From NCBI GenBank assembly GCA_016490735.1, contig JAEMWC010000662.1, forward strand, positions 102,501 to 166,500: DNA of 64,000 nucleotides, read 5' to 3'. Of the stretch, positions 43,052-51,805 are shown one piece after another. A program made the translations under genes and the position numbers. This stretch comes from Pachyseris speciosa. Lineage: Eukaryota > Cnidaria > Anthozoa > Scleractinia > Pachyseridae. The notes beneath the pieces were generated by a model that was not told the origin of the DNA, made no database searches, and saw only the letters and a list, made by a program, of their open reading frames with translations. Positions within the stretch are counted from its first letter, which is position 1. Each line of letters begins with the position of its first letter.

Positions 43052-43408
43052 TTGAGGTCTCTCTCTCACTCGTATCACACTCGCTTTAATTCCTTCACGG
43101 ACGCAACACTAGGAAGTGGTTCTGCCATACGTCAAAGGCACATGGGGGCTCTTCGCCGTTGCCTACAACAACAAGACATACGGACTGTATTCAGATCTGA
43201 CACAACTCTTAGATGCCACCTAGTGCGACCTAAGGACATTGTCGATCCAGTGAAACAAGACGGAGTAGTCTACAAGATTCCCTGCGAATGTGGTAAGGTT
43301 TATATTGGAGAGACGGGAAGATCTATGCATGAACGGATTAAGGAACACGATAGAGACATGCGGCTTGCTCGAACCCAATCCTCCGCCGTTTCAGAACATA
43401 GCAACACG
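43052..43408 (+). pseudogene. Penelope-like GIY-YIG endonuclease, 5' part
   Basis: The frame contains VVYKIPCECGKVYIGETGRS, the GIY-YIG nuclease signature in its Penelope form (a CxC pair before KVYIGET), with HERIKEHDRD following. This domain sits at the C-terminus of Penelope-like retrotransposon proteins after the RT. No RT was seen upstream, so the copy is 5'-truncated. The frame is cut by the Polinton-like element and resumes at 49356. Confidence 0.85.
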
Positions 43409-44737
43409 AGTAGTTATGCTTCAGCATTTTACTCCTTGTTACTGGGTTCCCCTTGAGTTCCGTGTAGGTTCCCTCGCAAAAAGTGGGTTCCCTTTATTAA
43501 TATGCATAACGGTCGAGTCAATGACGTCACCTATTGTGATAACCTAGGGAAAAAATGGGTTCCTCCATGCTAATGAACTGTCTAGCTAGCTAGGTAAAAA
43601 TGGGTTCCTCCATACTAATAAGCGTCGCTCTAGTACAATCAAAACAATAGACCTGCCCAAACTTGCCCGGGCTCTTTTTAACCCTGATTGGTTTATTGAG
43701 AACTCTATGATATTTTCAAAATAAAAGCGGGTAGATTTCGAAAGCGCTATCGTTCTTGCAATCGCTTTGCTAAGGAAAATTTATATCCGAGATTATCGTT
43801 CGATTTTCCGAAAGTGTTAACTGTTTCGCCTATAAAAATAAAATGCGACTTAGCTAACTTTAACTTTTCCGCTGCGTTAGTCACTAATTATTCAAAACTA
43901 GTGATCCAAACTATCCTATATTTGTATTTTAATATAGCTCGCGTATCTTTTCATTGAAAGCGAGCGTGCATTATGAGAGTACAAAGCACGCAGATGACGC
44001 CATTTGTCTGCGCGTGCAGTTTCAAAATCATTAAAAATCTGGCATTTTTCACAATTCAAAGTATAAACTTCTCGATTAAAATATTACAGTCATACCATAG
44101 AACTGACGAGACGAATTCCAAGTGCTGCTTGTTTTGACTGAACGGTTTTAGCCTACCGTTAAAAATAATTTTTACAACAAGACACAGTCGGTTGACGCAA
44201 CATGTAAGATCACTGACGCCATTCCGCGCGCGCAAGCTGAGAATAAAATTTGCTCAGTTTTCACAAATTGAAACGAATTTAGCTACAAATGTGGGAAAAA
44301 CTATATTATAAACAAATAAAAAAGCCTTAACCGTGCTTTGTTCTGTTATAAGGCACGCAAGGAAGTGACGAGAGCACGAAAGAAGTAGTTAAAAGCACTC
44401 GCCTACGGCTCGTGCTTCTTCCTACTTCTTTCGTGCTCTCGTCACTTCCTTGCGTGCCTTATAACAGAACAAAGCACGGTTAAGGCTTTTATTTGTTAAA
44501 CAAACTCTAAAGTATAAAATCCCCTTCTACCATTCAACAACGACAATAGACGGCTAAGTTGTTTGGAACGATCAATATAAACATGCGACTAATATGAATT
44601 ACACTTTTCTTGAGTGACAAACATAAACTTTATTGCCTTTTCTCAGGGAATACAGAAACAATACAGAAAGTGATTTGAAATGAATAAACGTCAGTCATCC
44701 TCTTGAACTTCGTGTGGAGGAAAAATCAATCGTCTTC
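43409..44737 (+). repeat. Polinton-like left inverted repeat
   Basis: Matches the reverse complement of 48597-49355 apart from a 572-bp insertion at 43927-44498. The 3' ends of two convergent genes (stops near 44728 and 48606) lie inside the repeats. Confidence 0.9.
43927..44498. mobile_element. Insertion in left repeat with 76-bp-arm palindrome
   Basis: Absent from the right terminal repeat. Its right part (44311-44497) is a near-perfect palindrome with arms of about 76 bp (GTGCTTTGTTCTGTTATAAG and its inverse) around a loop of about 33 bases. It sits at a TA-like site (TTTGTA|ACAAAC). No gene. Confidence 0.75.
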
Positions 44738-45508
44738 ATCTTCGCTTGGAAGATAACAATCAGCGCAGCAAATAAATCCATCCGTCGAGTGTTTACTACG
44801 ATCAACAGGAATTTTGTATGCGCAAATCGGACAAGTCTTATAACCATCATGCCAGTGGCATCTTGGGCATTCCACTACTGCAGTTTGGTAGATGTTTCCT
44901 CCGTTACAATGGTAGCAAGAGCCTTTTCCTTGACGCAAAATCTCTGGACTTGCGCTCTCTTCAGAACATTCAACGTCTGAATTTCCTTCATGTTCCAGAT
45001 TTGCAGGGTTTTCGGTTTCTCTGCCATCTTCAACATCACTGCTTTCGGAAACCATTTCTTCATCACCAGCCTCACCTTCTTCATCTCGATAGGCTCGTTC
45101 TTTTTCCATTAGCTCAGCCAAAGTTTTCTTATTCTTTATATACCGTTTATTAATTCCTAACTCTGCCAACCCGTCTATAAATGTTTTGAGGGCGCGGGGT
45201 TTGACAACCTCGTCGTTATAAGGGAGTAACACATATTCAACCAGCTCTGAGATGTTGGTCACTGGTATTATTCGCTGGTTTCGAAGTAACTGTCCACAAG
45301 GTGTCCAAAACAAGATATCCTTGGAAGCCGCCATGCTGTGTAATAAATCGGAGGCCTGTTGTCTGGAAACAGCTTTGGAAAGTCCTTCTAAAACATCTTT
45401 AATTCGAGGTTCTTCGTCATCACTTTCCTCTTCACTTGTGTTAGTGTCATCATAATCACTCTCTTCCTCTTTATCCCAATCGACTTTTCTGTTCATATTG
45501 ACCAGCAC
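44726..45508 (-). CDS. Polinton-associated acidic zinc-ribbon protein
   Basis: A 260-residue intact frame. Residues 10-40 are strongly acidic (EEESDYDDTNTSEEESDDEE). The middle has a conserved-looking helical segment (WTPCGQLLRNQRIIPVTNIS then LVEYVLLPYND) and a second acidic stretch. The C-terminal third holds four CxxC pairs (CYHC, CPRC, CPIC, CCADC), two likely zinc ribbons. I recall similar proteins beside packaging ATPases in Polinton-like elements, but know no defined function; a regulator or DNA-binding role is a guess. The last residues are encoded in the terminal repeat. It is divergent from the ATPase operon-like side. Confidence 0.75.
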   Translation of the reverse strand: MLVNMNRKVDWDKEEESDYDDTNTSEEESDDEEPRIKDVLEGLSKAVSRQQASDLLHSMAASKDILFWTPCGQLLRNQRIIPVTNISELVEYVLLPYNDEVVKPRALKTFIDGLAELGINKRYIKNKKTLAELMEKERAYRDEEGEAGDEEMVSESSDVEDGRETENPANLEHEGNSDVECSEESASPEILRQGKGSCYHCNGGNIYQTAVVECPRCHWHDGYKTCPICAYKIPVDRSKHSTDGFICCADCYLPSEDEDD

Positions 45509-45559
45509 TCGCTAACGACAAGAACCAACTGAACACACTACAGAGTAGTTCGCGATTTT

Positions 45560-45892
45560 TTATAAGATTAGGGGTCCCAAGCTAGTTACAACTGGTATCA
45601 ACAAATCTTGAATAAAGCCTCCACCCTCTTGAGCAAGGGTTTGCTTCTTTGTCTTGTAAGGAATACTTGGCTCAGCAAGATTAAGAATGGCATCCTTGAA
45701 TGGAATCATTTAACGCTTATCTTCTTCAGAGACTGGAATATTTCCACGAAGCACATTATAAATAATTTGCACTAATGCGTGCATCTGTTGTGGAGTGGCT
45801 GCCTCTAGGAGAAACTGACGCTGATGTTCAGGGCAACAAGTTAAGAGTTCAAGGAAACCGTGATTGTTCTTTACTACTCGAGACATGATCAT
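45560..45892 (-). pseudogene. Small conserved Polinton-like protein with in-frame stop
   Basis: The frame from 45892 reads ELLTCCPEHQRQFLLEAATP, then QMHALVQIIYNVLRGNIPVS, and meets TAA at 45710-45712. In the same frame it resumes for about 50 codons with AQEGGGFIQDLLIPVV before a stop at 45560. The continuous frame on both sides suggests one protein of about 110 residues with a nonsense change. It has a Gly-rich, hydrophobic tail. Function unknown; it lies between the zinc-ribbon and pX-like genes on the same strand. Confidence 0.6.
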
Positions 45893-45945
45893 AGAATGAA
45901 TTAAGCATAGTAGGCGCCAGTATTTTATAGAGAGCCCAGCTCAGT

Positions 45946-46371
45946 TTACGACCAAAGTTCAAAGTCGTCTTGGTCTTGATCCAACACAACTGTTTTACGT
46001 TTCTTCCCTGGAGGTAAACCACGAAACTGCACTTTTCTTTTTGTAGAACTCTGACCACTCCCAGCCTGAGATACTAGATCACCAATAGCTTCCCTCCTTC
46101 GCTTTGCAAGCGCTGTGTTAACATGATCTCCATCCAGAACATCTTGAGCGACTTCAGCACCTGTTTGTAGTGCCTTTTTGCCGAGTACCTTAGCACCTTG
46201 TTGTAAATGAGGCATTGCCCAGCGAAACAAACCTTTAAATATGGAACCTAAGCCATATCCCTGCTGAAATCGGGATCCGTGGAAAGCCGGTAAATTACCT
46301 CCTTTTTGCTTAGCTTGGTTTAGATAATAATCTTCATACAACTTGGTATTTGGAATGTAAAGTTTCTTCAT
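45946..46371 (-). CDS. Basic pX/pVI-like virion-core-type protein
   Basis: A frame of about 141 residues from the Met at 46371 (an upstream Met at 46413 is possible). It holds a Gly-rich amphipathic segment (YGLGSIFKGLFRWAMPHLQQ) followed by GAKVLGKKALQTGAEVAQD, then a Lys/Arg-rich tail with PPGKKRKT and an acidic end. This layout resembles adenovirus-like small core or membrane-active proteins found in Polintons; that assignment is inference. It is divergently placed from the ATPase gene across a polypurine minisatellite of about 200 bp. Confidence 0.65.
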   Translation of the reverse strand: MKKLYIPNTKLYEDYYLNQAKQKGGNLPAFHGSRFQQGYGLGSIFKGLFRWAMPHLQQGAKVLGKKALQTGAEVAQDVLDGDHVNTALAKRRREAIGDLVSQAGSGQSSTKRKVQFRGLPPGKKRKTVVLDQDQDDFELWS

Positions 46372-46464
46372 TTCTACTCTGACGAAAATGAAGTGTAAGC
46401 AACACTTTCCCAAACTCGAATGACATACTTTCTCCAGTGTCTCGCTTTATATTGATTTCAATAT

Positions 46465-46668
46465 AGTGATAAAGCAAAAGAATTGAGGAGGAGGAGGAGG
46501 GAAAACAGGAGGAGGAGGAGGAAAACAATAGAATTGAGGAGGAGGAGGAGGGAAAATAATAGAATTGAGGAGGAGGGAAAATAATAGAATTGAGGAGGAG
46601 GAGGAGGAGGAGGAGGGAAAATAATAGAATTGAGGAGGAGGAGAAGGAGGAGGGAAAACAATAGAATT
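46465..46668 (+). repeat. Polypurine GGA minisatellite between divergent Polinton genes
   Basis: Units of GAATTGAGGAGGAGG..GGGAAAATAATA repeat about seven times. One strand is almost pure purine, so triplex or slipped structures are possible. The same repeat opens the remnant at 35214. Long Pro/Ser-rich or Glu-rich frames here are by-products. Confidence 0.9.
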
Positions 46669-47073
46669 CTGGTGGCTGAAACCTATATCATTGTGAAACA
46701 TTACACATTTTGTCAGTTGAAGTTAAGCTTCGATTCAGTTGACATGAGTTGGTCCTGTACTGTTTGTCAAAAGGATTTTTCCAGGAAAGATAACATGCAA
46801 AGACACTTGAACAGTAAACACAGTTATTCCGGTTTCGCTCCATTTATACCGATGTCTCAGGAAAAGTGTCAGCGGTTTCAAATGCTTCACCCATTTACCT
46901 GCATGGTTGCAGGGATGACTGGCTCGGGAAAAACGTTCTGGGTGCAATCGCTCTTGCAACAAGCTCAAACCGTGATCGATCAGCCATCGGAGAGAATAAT
47001 CTGGTGTTATTCACAGTGGCAACCCACAAGCTTTACGTTTTCATTGCTTGTTTTATTGATATGTGGGTACTTA

Positions 47074-47153
47074 AGCCTGAGCATTAGCTATGCCATGCTG
47101 ATGAGGCCTAACAAGGCCGAAACAGCTGTCCATGGGTGCTAATGCTTGGGCTC
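47074..47153 (+). ncRNA. Type I hammerhead ribozyme 1
   Basis: The core CTGATGA (47098-47104), stem II GGCC-TAACAA-GGCC, then GAAA (47119-47122), a very short stem III (CAGCTG) and cleavage triplet GTC. Cleavage is predicted after C47130. Stem I pairs GCATTAGC with GCTAATGC across an internal loop. The stem next to the core has CCATG/CATGG. A loopless stem III means activity is likely as a dimer. Confidence 0.9.
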
Positions 47154-47326
47154 AATCTTTGCTTTGGTAGATTTAAGGGGTAATGCCCGCTACCCATTGG
47201 CCTTAGTGCCTTTTGAGTGGCTTCAGCTTACTTGATCACATTAATTTGTGAAGTATCCTTGTCACTCCAGCCACATCCCACAAGCTTTACGTTTTCATTG
47301 CTTGTTTTATTGATATGTGGGTACTT

Positions 47327-47407
47327 GAGCCTGAGCATTAGCTATGCCATGCTGATGAGGCCTAACAAGGCCGAAACAGCTGTCCATGGCTGCTAATGCT
47401 TGGGCTC
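47327..47407 (+). ncRNA. Type I hammerhead ribozyme 2
   Basis: The same core as ribozyme 1, 254 bp downstream, with predicted cleavage after C47384. Stem I is better paired here (GAGCC/GGCTC, AGCATTAGC/GCTAATGCT, CCATG/CATGG). Cleavage at both sites would release a 254-nt monomer. Confidence 0.92.
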
Positions 47408-48107
47408 AATCTTTGCTTTGGTAGATTTAAGGGGTAATGCCCGCTACCTTGTGGCCTTAGTGCCTTTTGAGTGGCTTCAGCTTACTTGATCACATTAATT
47501 TGTGAAGTATCCTTGTCACTCCAGCCACATCCCACAAGCTTTACGTTTTCATTACACCCAGTTATTGATGGTGATACCGACGATTGAATTTGTCAAGGGA
47601 TTCCGCCTTCTCTAGACAATGATTCCTATTTGGATATCAACATACGCAACTTGATTGTCATCGACGACCAAATGATTGAAGCAGGAAGTGATATTCGGAT
47701 CGTAAACCTGTTTACAAAAGGATCCCATCATCGAAACCTGAGCGTTATTTACATTGTACAAAATCTGTTTCACCAAGGCAAAGGCAACCGAAGCATCAGC
47801 TTAAACAGTCATTACTTGTTCCTTTTCAAGAATCCTCGGGATAAACTGCAGATTTTGACTTTAGCCAAACAAATGTACCAAGACAAATTGCTTTGTTTTT
47901 AAAAGAGTACGAAGAAACGGTGAGAAGACCATTTGGGTATCTTTTTGTTGATCTCAAGCCAACGACTCCAGATAGTTGCAGATTCCGAACAAATGTATTA
48001 CCCGGCGAAGAAAGATTCGATAAAGGGTTCGAAGAGAGTAACATTTCCCAGAAACTGCTCCAGTATCTCAAGCAGCAAACCCAGATGGTTCCCCGGTAAT
48101 TCCGGAG

Positions 48108-48608
48108 ATGCAGCGCATTCAGAATAATATGGATAACCTTCTGTATCGTACAAACCTTGGAGACGACGAAAGAGCGAGGTAGTACATGCAGTTGCAAAAC
48201 AAGCTTTTAACATATAAACACCAGTTCAATTCCTTAACACCTGAAGCAACAATTCTGCCTCAACCTCAAGGGCGGGAACTCATTTCTAACGAGGCTATGG
48301 TAAACAATTTGCCAACAGTGCCACCAACTCCAGGTCAAGCGCCAGCACTTGAACCAACGGTAAAGGAACCAGCCCCACATCCCTTATCTACCATAACAAC
48401 CTCCACTCCCGCACCTCCCTCCCTTCCTACGTCGATCTTGACACCCCCTCCCACAGTCGAAACGCTGTCGCCAGCAAGAAAGCGTAAACGCCCACCATTA
48501 AAATTTGTAAATTACATGGACGATGAACCGAAGAAACTTTCAAGACGATCTCGACGTTTACACAGGAAGTCACCTTACAAGTATTCCAAATATCAAGAAG
48601 GCGATTGA
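48108..48608 (+). pseudogene. Polinton-like proline-rich basic protein with in-frame stop
   Basis: The frame begins MQRIQNNMDNLLYRTNLGDD and meets TAG at 48180-48182. It continues in phase MQLQNKLLTYKHQF, a Pro/Thr-rich linker (PPTPGQAPALEPTVKEP...), then a basic tail (SPARKRKRPP, RRSRRLHRKSPYK). Its end is encoded in the right terminal repeat. The function is unknown; the basic tail suggests nucleic-acid or nuclear association. Confidence 0.6.
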
Positions 48609-49355
48609 ATTTTCCTCCACACGAAGTTCAAGAGGATGACTGACGTTTATTCATTTCAAATCACTTTCTGTGTTGTTTCTGAGAAAAGGCAATAAAGTTT
48701 ATGTTTGTCACTCAAGAAAAGTGTAATTCATATTAGTCGCGTGTTTATATTGATCGTTCCAAACAACTTAAGCCGTCCATTGTCGTTGTTGAATGGTGGA
48801 AGGTTCTCCCATGGGCTTTTATACTTTAGAGTTTGTATACAAATATAGGATAGTTTGGATCACTAGTTTTGAATAATTAGTGACTAACGCAGCGGAAAAG
48901 TTAAAGTTAGCTAAGTCGCATTTTATTTTTATAGGCGAAACAGTTAACACTTTCGGAAAATCGAACGATAATCTCGGATATAAATTTTCCTTAGCAAAGC
49001 GATTGCAAGAACGATAGTGCTTTCGAAATCTACCCGCTTTTATTTTGAAAATATCATAGAGTTCTCAATAAACCAATCAGGGTTAAAAAGAGCCCGGGCA
49101 AGTTTGGGCAGGTCTATTGTTTTGATTGTACTAGAGCGACGCTTATTAGTATGGAGGAACCCATTTTTACCTAGCTAGCTAGACAGTTCATTAGCATGGA
49201 GGAACCCATTTTTTCCCTAGGTTATCACAATAGGTGACGTCATTGACTCGACCGTTATGCATATTAATAAAGGGAACCCACTTTTTGCGAGGGAACCTAC
49301 ACGGAACTCAAGGGGAACCCAGTAACAAGGAGTAAAATGCTGAAGCCCTACTACT
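48597..49355 (-). repeat. Polinton-like right inverted repeat
   Basis: An intact 759-bp terminal repeat ending CCCTACTACT. It includes the inner segment GAGAAAAGGCAATAAAGTTT shared with the remnant at 35.2-36.0 kb. Confidence 0.9.
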
Positions 49356-49555
49356 AACGCGACCGGACATTATCCGCTCTGGGACAAAGTTAAATTTATT
49401 GATCGAGAGCCACATTGGTACACATAAGACTTCACCCTAACAACATTAAAAGGGACAGTGGAATTGAAATTCCTGAAGCGTGGATGCCCATGATCAAACA
49501 ACACAACAGGCGGAGGCGCCACGCAGCTCTCGGAACAGTTCACAGGATTGGCTGA
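49356..49555 (+). pseudogene. Penelope-like GIY-YIG endonuclease, 3' part
   Basis: Starts at the second copy of the 6-bp duplication and continues the nuclease domain (TGHYPLWDKVKFIDREPHWY). A stop and a small deletion follow, then the C-terminal IRLHPNNIKRDSGIEIPEAW in a shifted frame, ending HRIG-stop. Beyond it, to about 49950, lies 3' untranslated Penelope-type sequence including CGCCTGAGGAAGACCAGCAG. Confidence 0.85.
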
Positions 49556-49954
49556 GAAAACAATAAACAAACAACAGAAACAATGGACCCTAGCCCTGAA
49601 ATAATGGAGCTGCGTGGTAATAAGAACCAATGAAATAAGAGGTTACTGAGAGGTGCGTGGCATCTGAACAGCCGATCAGTACCAAAGCGGACCGCTGAGG
49701 GAACAATTTCTAGTCTGAACGACAAGGATCGAAATCCTCCAATCAACACCAGCCTAAGCGAGGATCGAAACGCACCAATTACCACCAGCCACGGTGCTTC
49801 TTATGCTCACACGCAGCCAGTCGACACCATCGCCTGAGGAAGACCAGCAGTATAGCGGTCGAAAAGTCGCGATCCACATCTTTGCGACTCAACCGTGAGA
49901 CAAAAGATTAACTCAGCTATCATTTGAAACCACGACTAGGATGACGAACACCTT

Positions 49955-50247
49955 TCATAATAATTTTTCGTAGTTTGGCCTTTTTGCAGGCGGGTATCGT
50001 TTGTACTGGGCATCTCCTTCGTCTTTTAACTTAGCGTTGTACGCCTTACTTGCCGGAGTATCTGGGAAGTCATTTGGAAATAAAGGAACTCCTTGCTCAA
50101 GGGCTAGCGTTTGACTCTCCTGTAGGCCCCCAGTTCTTGCACTTCTGTAGATAAGGGCTATCCAAAAGGCCACGGCCCATCCAGCTGGTAATATGACGTC
50201 CCATTCAGCGCCATATCCAGCACCAACCCCAGAACCTCCGCTATTGT
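49955..50247 (-). pseudogene. POP1: POP1 exon (POPLD region), truncated
   Basis: On the minus strand, acceptor TTTCTTGTTCTAG leads to GAEWDVILPAGWAVAFWIAL, then IYRSARTGGLQESQ and YPPAKRPNYEKL. This is the conserved POPLD/C-terminal block of POP1, a protein of RNase P and RNase MRP that binds the RNA subunit. It then reads LL-stop at 49955 with no usable donor. POP1 proteins normally continue well beyond this point. Penelope 3' sequence begins within a few tens of bases, so the insertion probably truncated the exon. Confidence 0.8.
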
Positions 50248-50487
50248 CTAGAACAAGAAATAAATGGTCATGGTCAAACTTCTCTAGTCGCTTTGAAAAG
50301 AGCAGATCTGTTAAGCTCTGCTAACAATGTGTACGTCACTCTATGAAATCGTAAAGCTTGTGGGATGTGGCTGGAGTGACAAGGATACTTCACAAATTAA
50401 TGTGATCAAGTAAGCTGAAGCCACTCTAAAGGCACTAAGGCCACATGGTAGCGGGCATTACCCCTTAAATCTACCAAAGCAAAGATT

Positions 50488-50568
50488 GAGCCCAAGCATT
50501 AGCAGCCATAGACAGCTGTTTCGGCCTTGTTAGGCCTCATCAGCATGGCATAGTTAATGCTCAGGCTC
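50488..50568 (-). ncRNA. Type I hammerhead ribozyme 3 (minus strand)
   Basis: On the minus strand CTGATGA, GGCCTAACAAGGCC, GAAA, CAGCTG, GTC are all intact. Predicted cleavage lies between 50511 and 50510. Stem I carries one change (ATTAACTATG, and TATGG after the site), so the CCATG/TATGG stem has a wobble pair. Confidence 0.88.
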
Positions 50569-50724
50569 AAGTACCCACATATCAATAAAACAAGCAATGA
50601 AATCGTAAAGCTTGTGGAATGTGGCTGGAGTGACAAGGATACTTCACAAATTAATGTGATCAAGTAAGCTGAAGCCACTCTAAAGGCACTAAGGCCAATA
50701 TTTTTTATTGATATGTGGGTACTT

Positions 50725-50805
50725 GAGCCTGAGCAATAGCTATGCCATGCTGATGAGGCCTAACAAGGCCGAAACAGCTGTCCATGGCTGCTAATGCTTG
50801 GGCTC
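50725..50805 (+). ncRNA. Type I hammerhead ribozyme 4
   Basis: Core elements are identical to ribozyme 2, with predicted cleavage after C50782. Stem I has one mismatch (GAGCAATAGC). Facing ribozyme 3, a transcript through both could pair its arms. Confidence 0.88.
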
Positions 50806-51212
50806 AATCTTTGCTTTGGTAGATTTAAGGGTAATGCCCGCAACCATGTGGCCTTAGTGCCTTTAGAGTGGCTTCAGCTTACTTGATCACATTAATTTGT
50901 GAAGTTTCCTTGTACGTCACTCTAGTTCTAATCACACAATTTGTTTCCGAGGTCATATTTACTGGACATTTCACAAGGCTGGAAACAACCTGTTTTGATG
51001 CCTTATTAGTGTAGATTCCCGACCTTAAAATCTATAGCATCCTAGCTTGTAAACGAGAAAGAGAAAACTGGACATGGTCCGAAAAAAGAAGTTATCTCGA
51101 CACAAAAAATACAAGTCACTAAACCGCGCTTTGAATTTGGAATGCAAATTTCAACTTTTCCGTCTTTGTTTTTTCTTCTTCTTCACATTTTCAGCCTACA
51201 AGTTTTACTTAC

Positions 51213-51484
51213 CAGAACAGCCTGGTTGCTGTATGAGCAGCAAGGGAATATGGGAAATCTCATCCTCGCTTAGTTCCAGCCGGGAACCTGGCACTCGGAC
51301 CTCTTTTGGTTCAACTCCTGTTCGGAAATTTTGGTTTCTTTGACTTCAAGACGAACTTTTTCATCCAACACAGCTGAACTCGCAACATCTGTTGGCCAGT
51401 GGGCCAGTAAATGTTCAGAAGATGGCTTCTTGTGTTTTGTTTGAAGTGTGTCAACTGCTTCATCATCATTACAGAATGGTTCTT
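51213..51484 (-). pseudogene. POP1: POP1 upstream exon with frameshift
   Basis: The acceptor TTTGCCCCACAG begins EPFCNDDEAVDTLQTK, then KISEQELNQKRSE. Near 51289-51296 the frame shifts and continues VPGSRLELSEDEISHIPLLL, then IQQPGCS to donor G|GTAAGT. The segments SEQELN and VPGS..IPLLLIQQPG are POP1 hallmarks and adjacent in the family, so one or two bases are missing. The donor phase fits the next exon (G+AC). Either a decaying gene copy or an assembly error. No other POP1 exons were recognised up to 64 kb. Confidence 0.75.
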
Positions 51485-51541
51485 CTGTGGGGCAAACAAA
51501 ATAGCAGTAAGAAAACCGTGGGCTTGACTGAACAAATTCAA

Positions 51542-51796
51542 CAACCTCGTTCCTAGGCTCCTCTCTCTTCCTCCCTCGAGAAAGTAGCCTGATTGTGACT
51601 GGTCCCATGTCCATGTGTATTGATCAAATCCGCACAGAGAGTGGGTCCTCGACTTTCTGGAGCAAACTTAACTCTCCTGCTCCTCCCTTCAATCATTTTT
51701 TTTCTGGAATCTGCAAAAATCTAGCACACACGGTACTAGCCGCAACCAGGGTACTTTCTCGAGGGAGGAAGGAAAAGGACCCTGGAAACGAGGTTG
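51542..51796. mobile_element. Second member of the CAACCTCGTTCC MITE family
   Basis: Ends CAACCTCGTTCC.. and ..GGAAACGAGGTTG, with inner mirrored CTCTTCCTCCCTCGAGAAAG. Flanked by CAAATTCAA / CAAATTTAA (8 of 9 bases match). It is located 58 bp from the POP1 exon acceptor. Confidence 0.75.
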
Positions 51797-51805
51797 CAAA
51801 TTTAA

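Larger units (their letters stand above)
47023..47553 (+). mobile_element. Retrozyme: tandem 254-bp units with hammerhead ribozymes
   Basis: Units start at 47023, 47277 and (partial) 47531, an exact 254-bp period, each beginning CCCACAAGCTTTACG. Each full unit has a type I hammerhead ribozyme (see next entries). Tandem short noncoding units with hammerheads are the definition of metazoan retrozymes, which circulate as small circular RNAs. It is inserted in the ATPase gene of the Polinton-like element. Confidence 0.9.
46747..48105 (+). pseudogene. Zinc finger plus packaging ATPase, disrupted
   Basis: Starts MSWSCTVCQKDFSRKDNMQR with a C2H2 finger (C-x2-C...H-x3-H). It is followed by an FtsK/A32-type ATPase with Walker A GMTGSGKT and later Walker B-like NLIVIDDQM (47630 onward), then NLSVIYIVQNLFHQGKG. 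These are hallmarks of virion DNA-packaging ATPases in Polintons and relatives. The frame is interrupted at 47023 by a 531-bp retrozyme dimer, and has shifts near 47595 and 47885. No working protein can be made from this copy. I do not restore it. Confidence 0.85.
43409..49355. mobile_element. Polinton-like element lacking polymerase and integrase
   Basis: A 5947-bp element with inverted repeats of about 760 bp beginning AGTAGT (left 43409-44737, interrupted by a 572-bp insertion; right 48597-49355). Flanking hexamers AACACG (43403-43408) and AACGCG (49356-49361) are a 6-bp target duplication with one change. AGTAGT ends and 6-bp duplications are Polinton/Maverick hallmarks. Genes: minus-strand zinc-ribbon, small conserved and pX-like proteins; plus-strand zinc finger-ATPase and proline-rich protein. 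Several frames carry stops or shifts. It is probably non-autonomous. Confidence 0.85.
50344..50910. mobile_element. Inverted retrozyme insertion with 14-bp target duplication
   Basis: TGTACGTCACTCTA flanks both sides (50330-50343, 50911-50924). The left part (50344-50695) is about 1.4 minus-strand units and the right part (about 50699-50910) about 0.85 plus-strand unit, head to head, each with a hammerhead. It sits in the intron between the two POP1 exons. Confidence 0.9.

Noticed and set aside
44818..45153. Plus-strand 111-residue frame opposite the zinc-ribbon gene
   Set aside because: It is a shadow of the minus-strand gene, whose CxxC pairs and acidic composition are clearly the coding signal.
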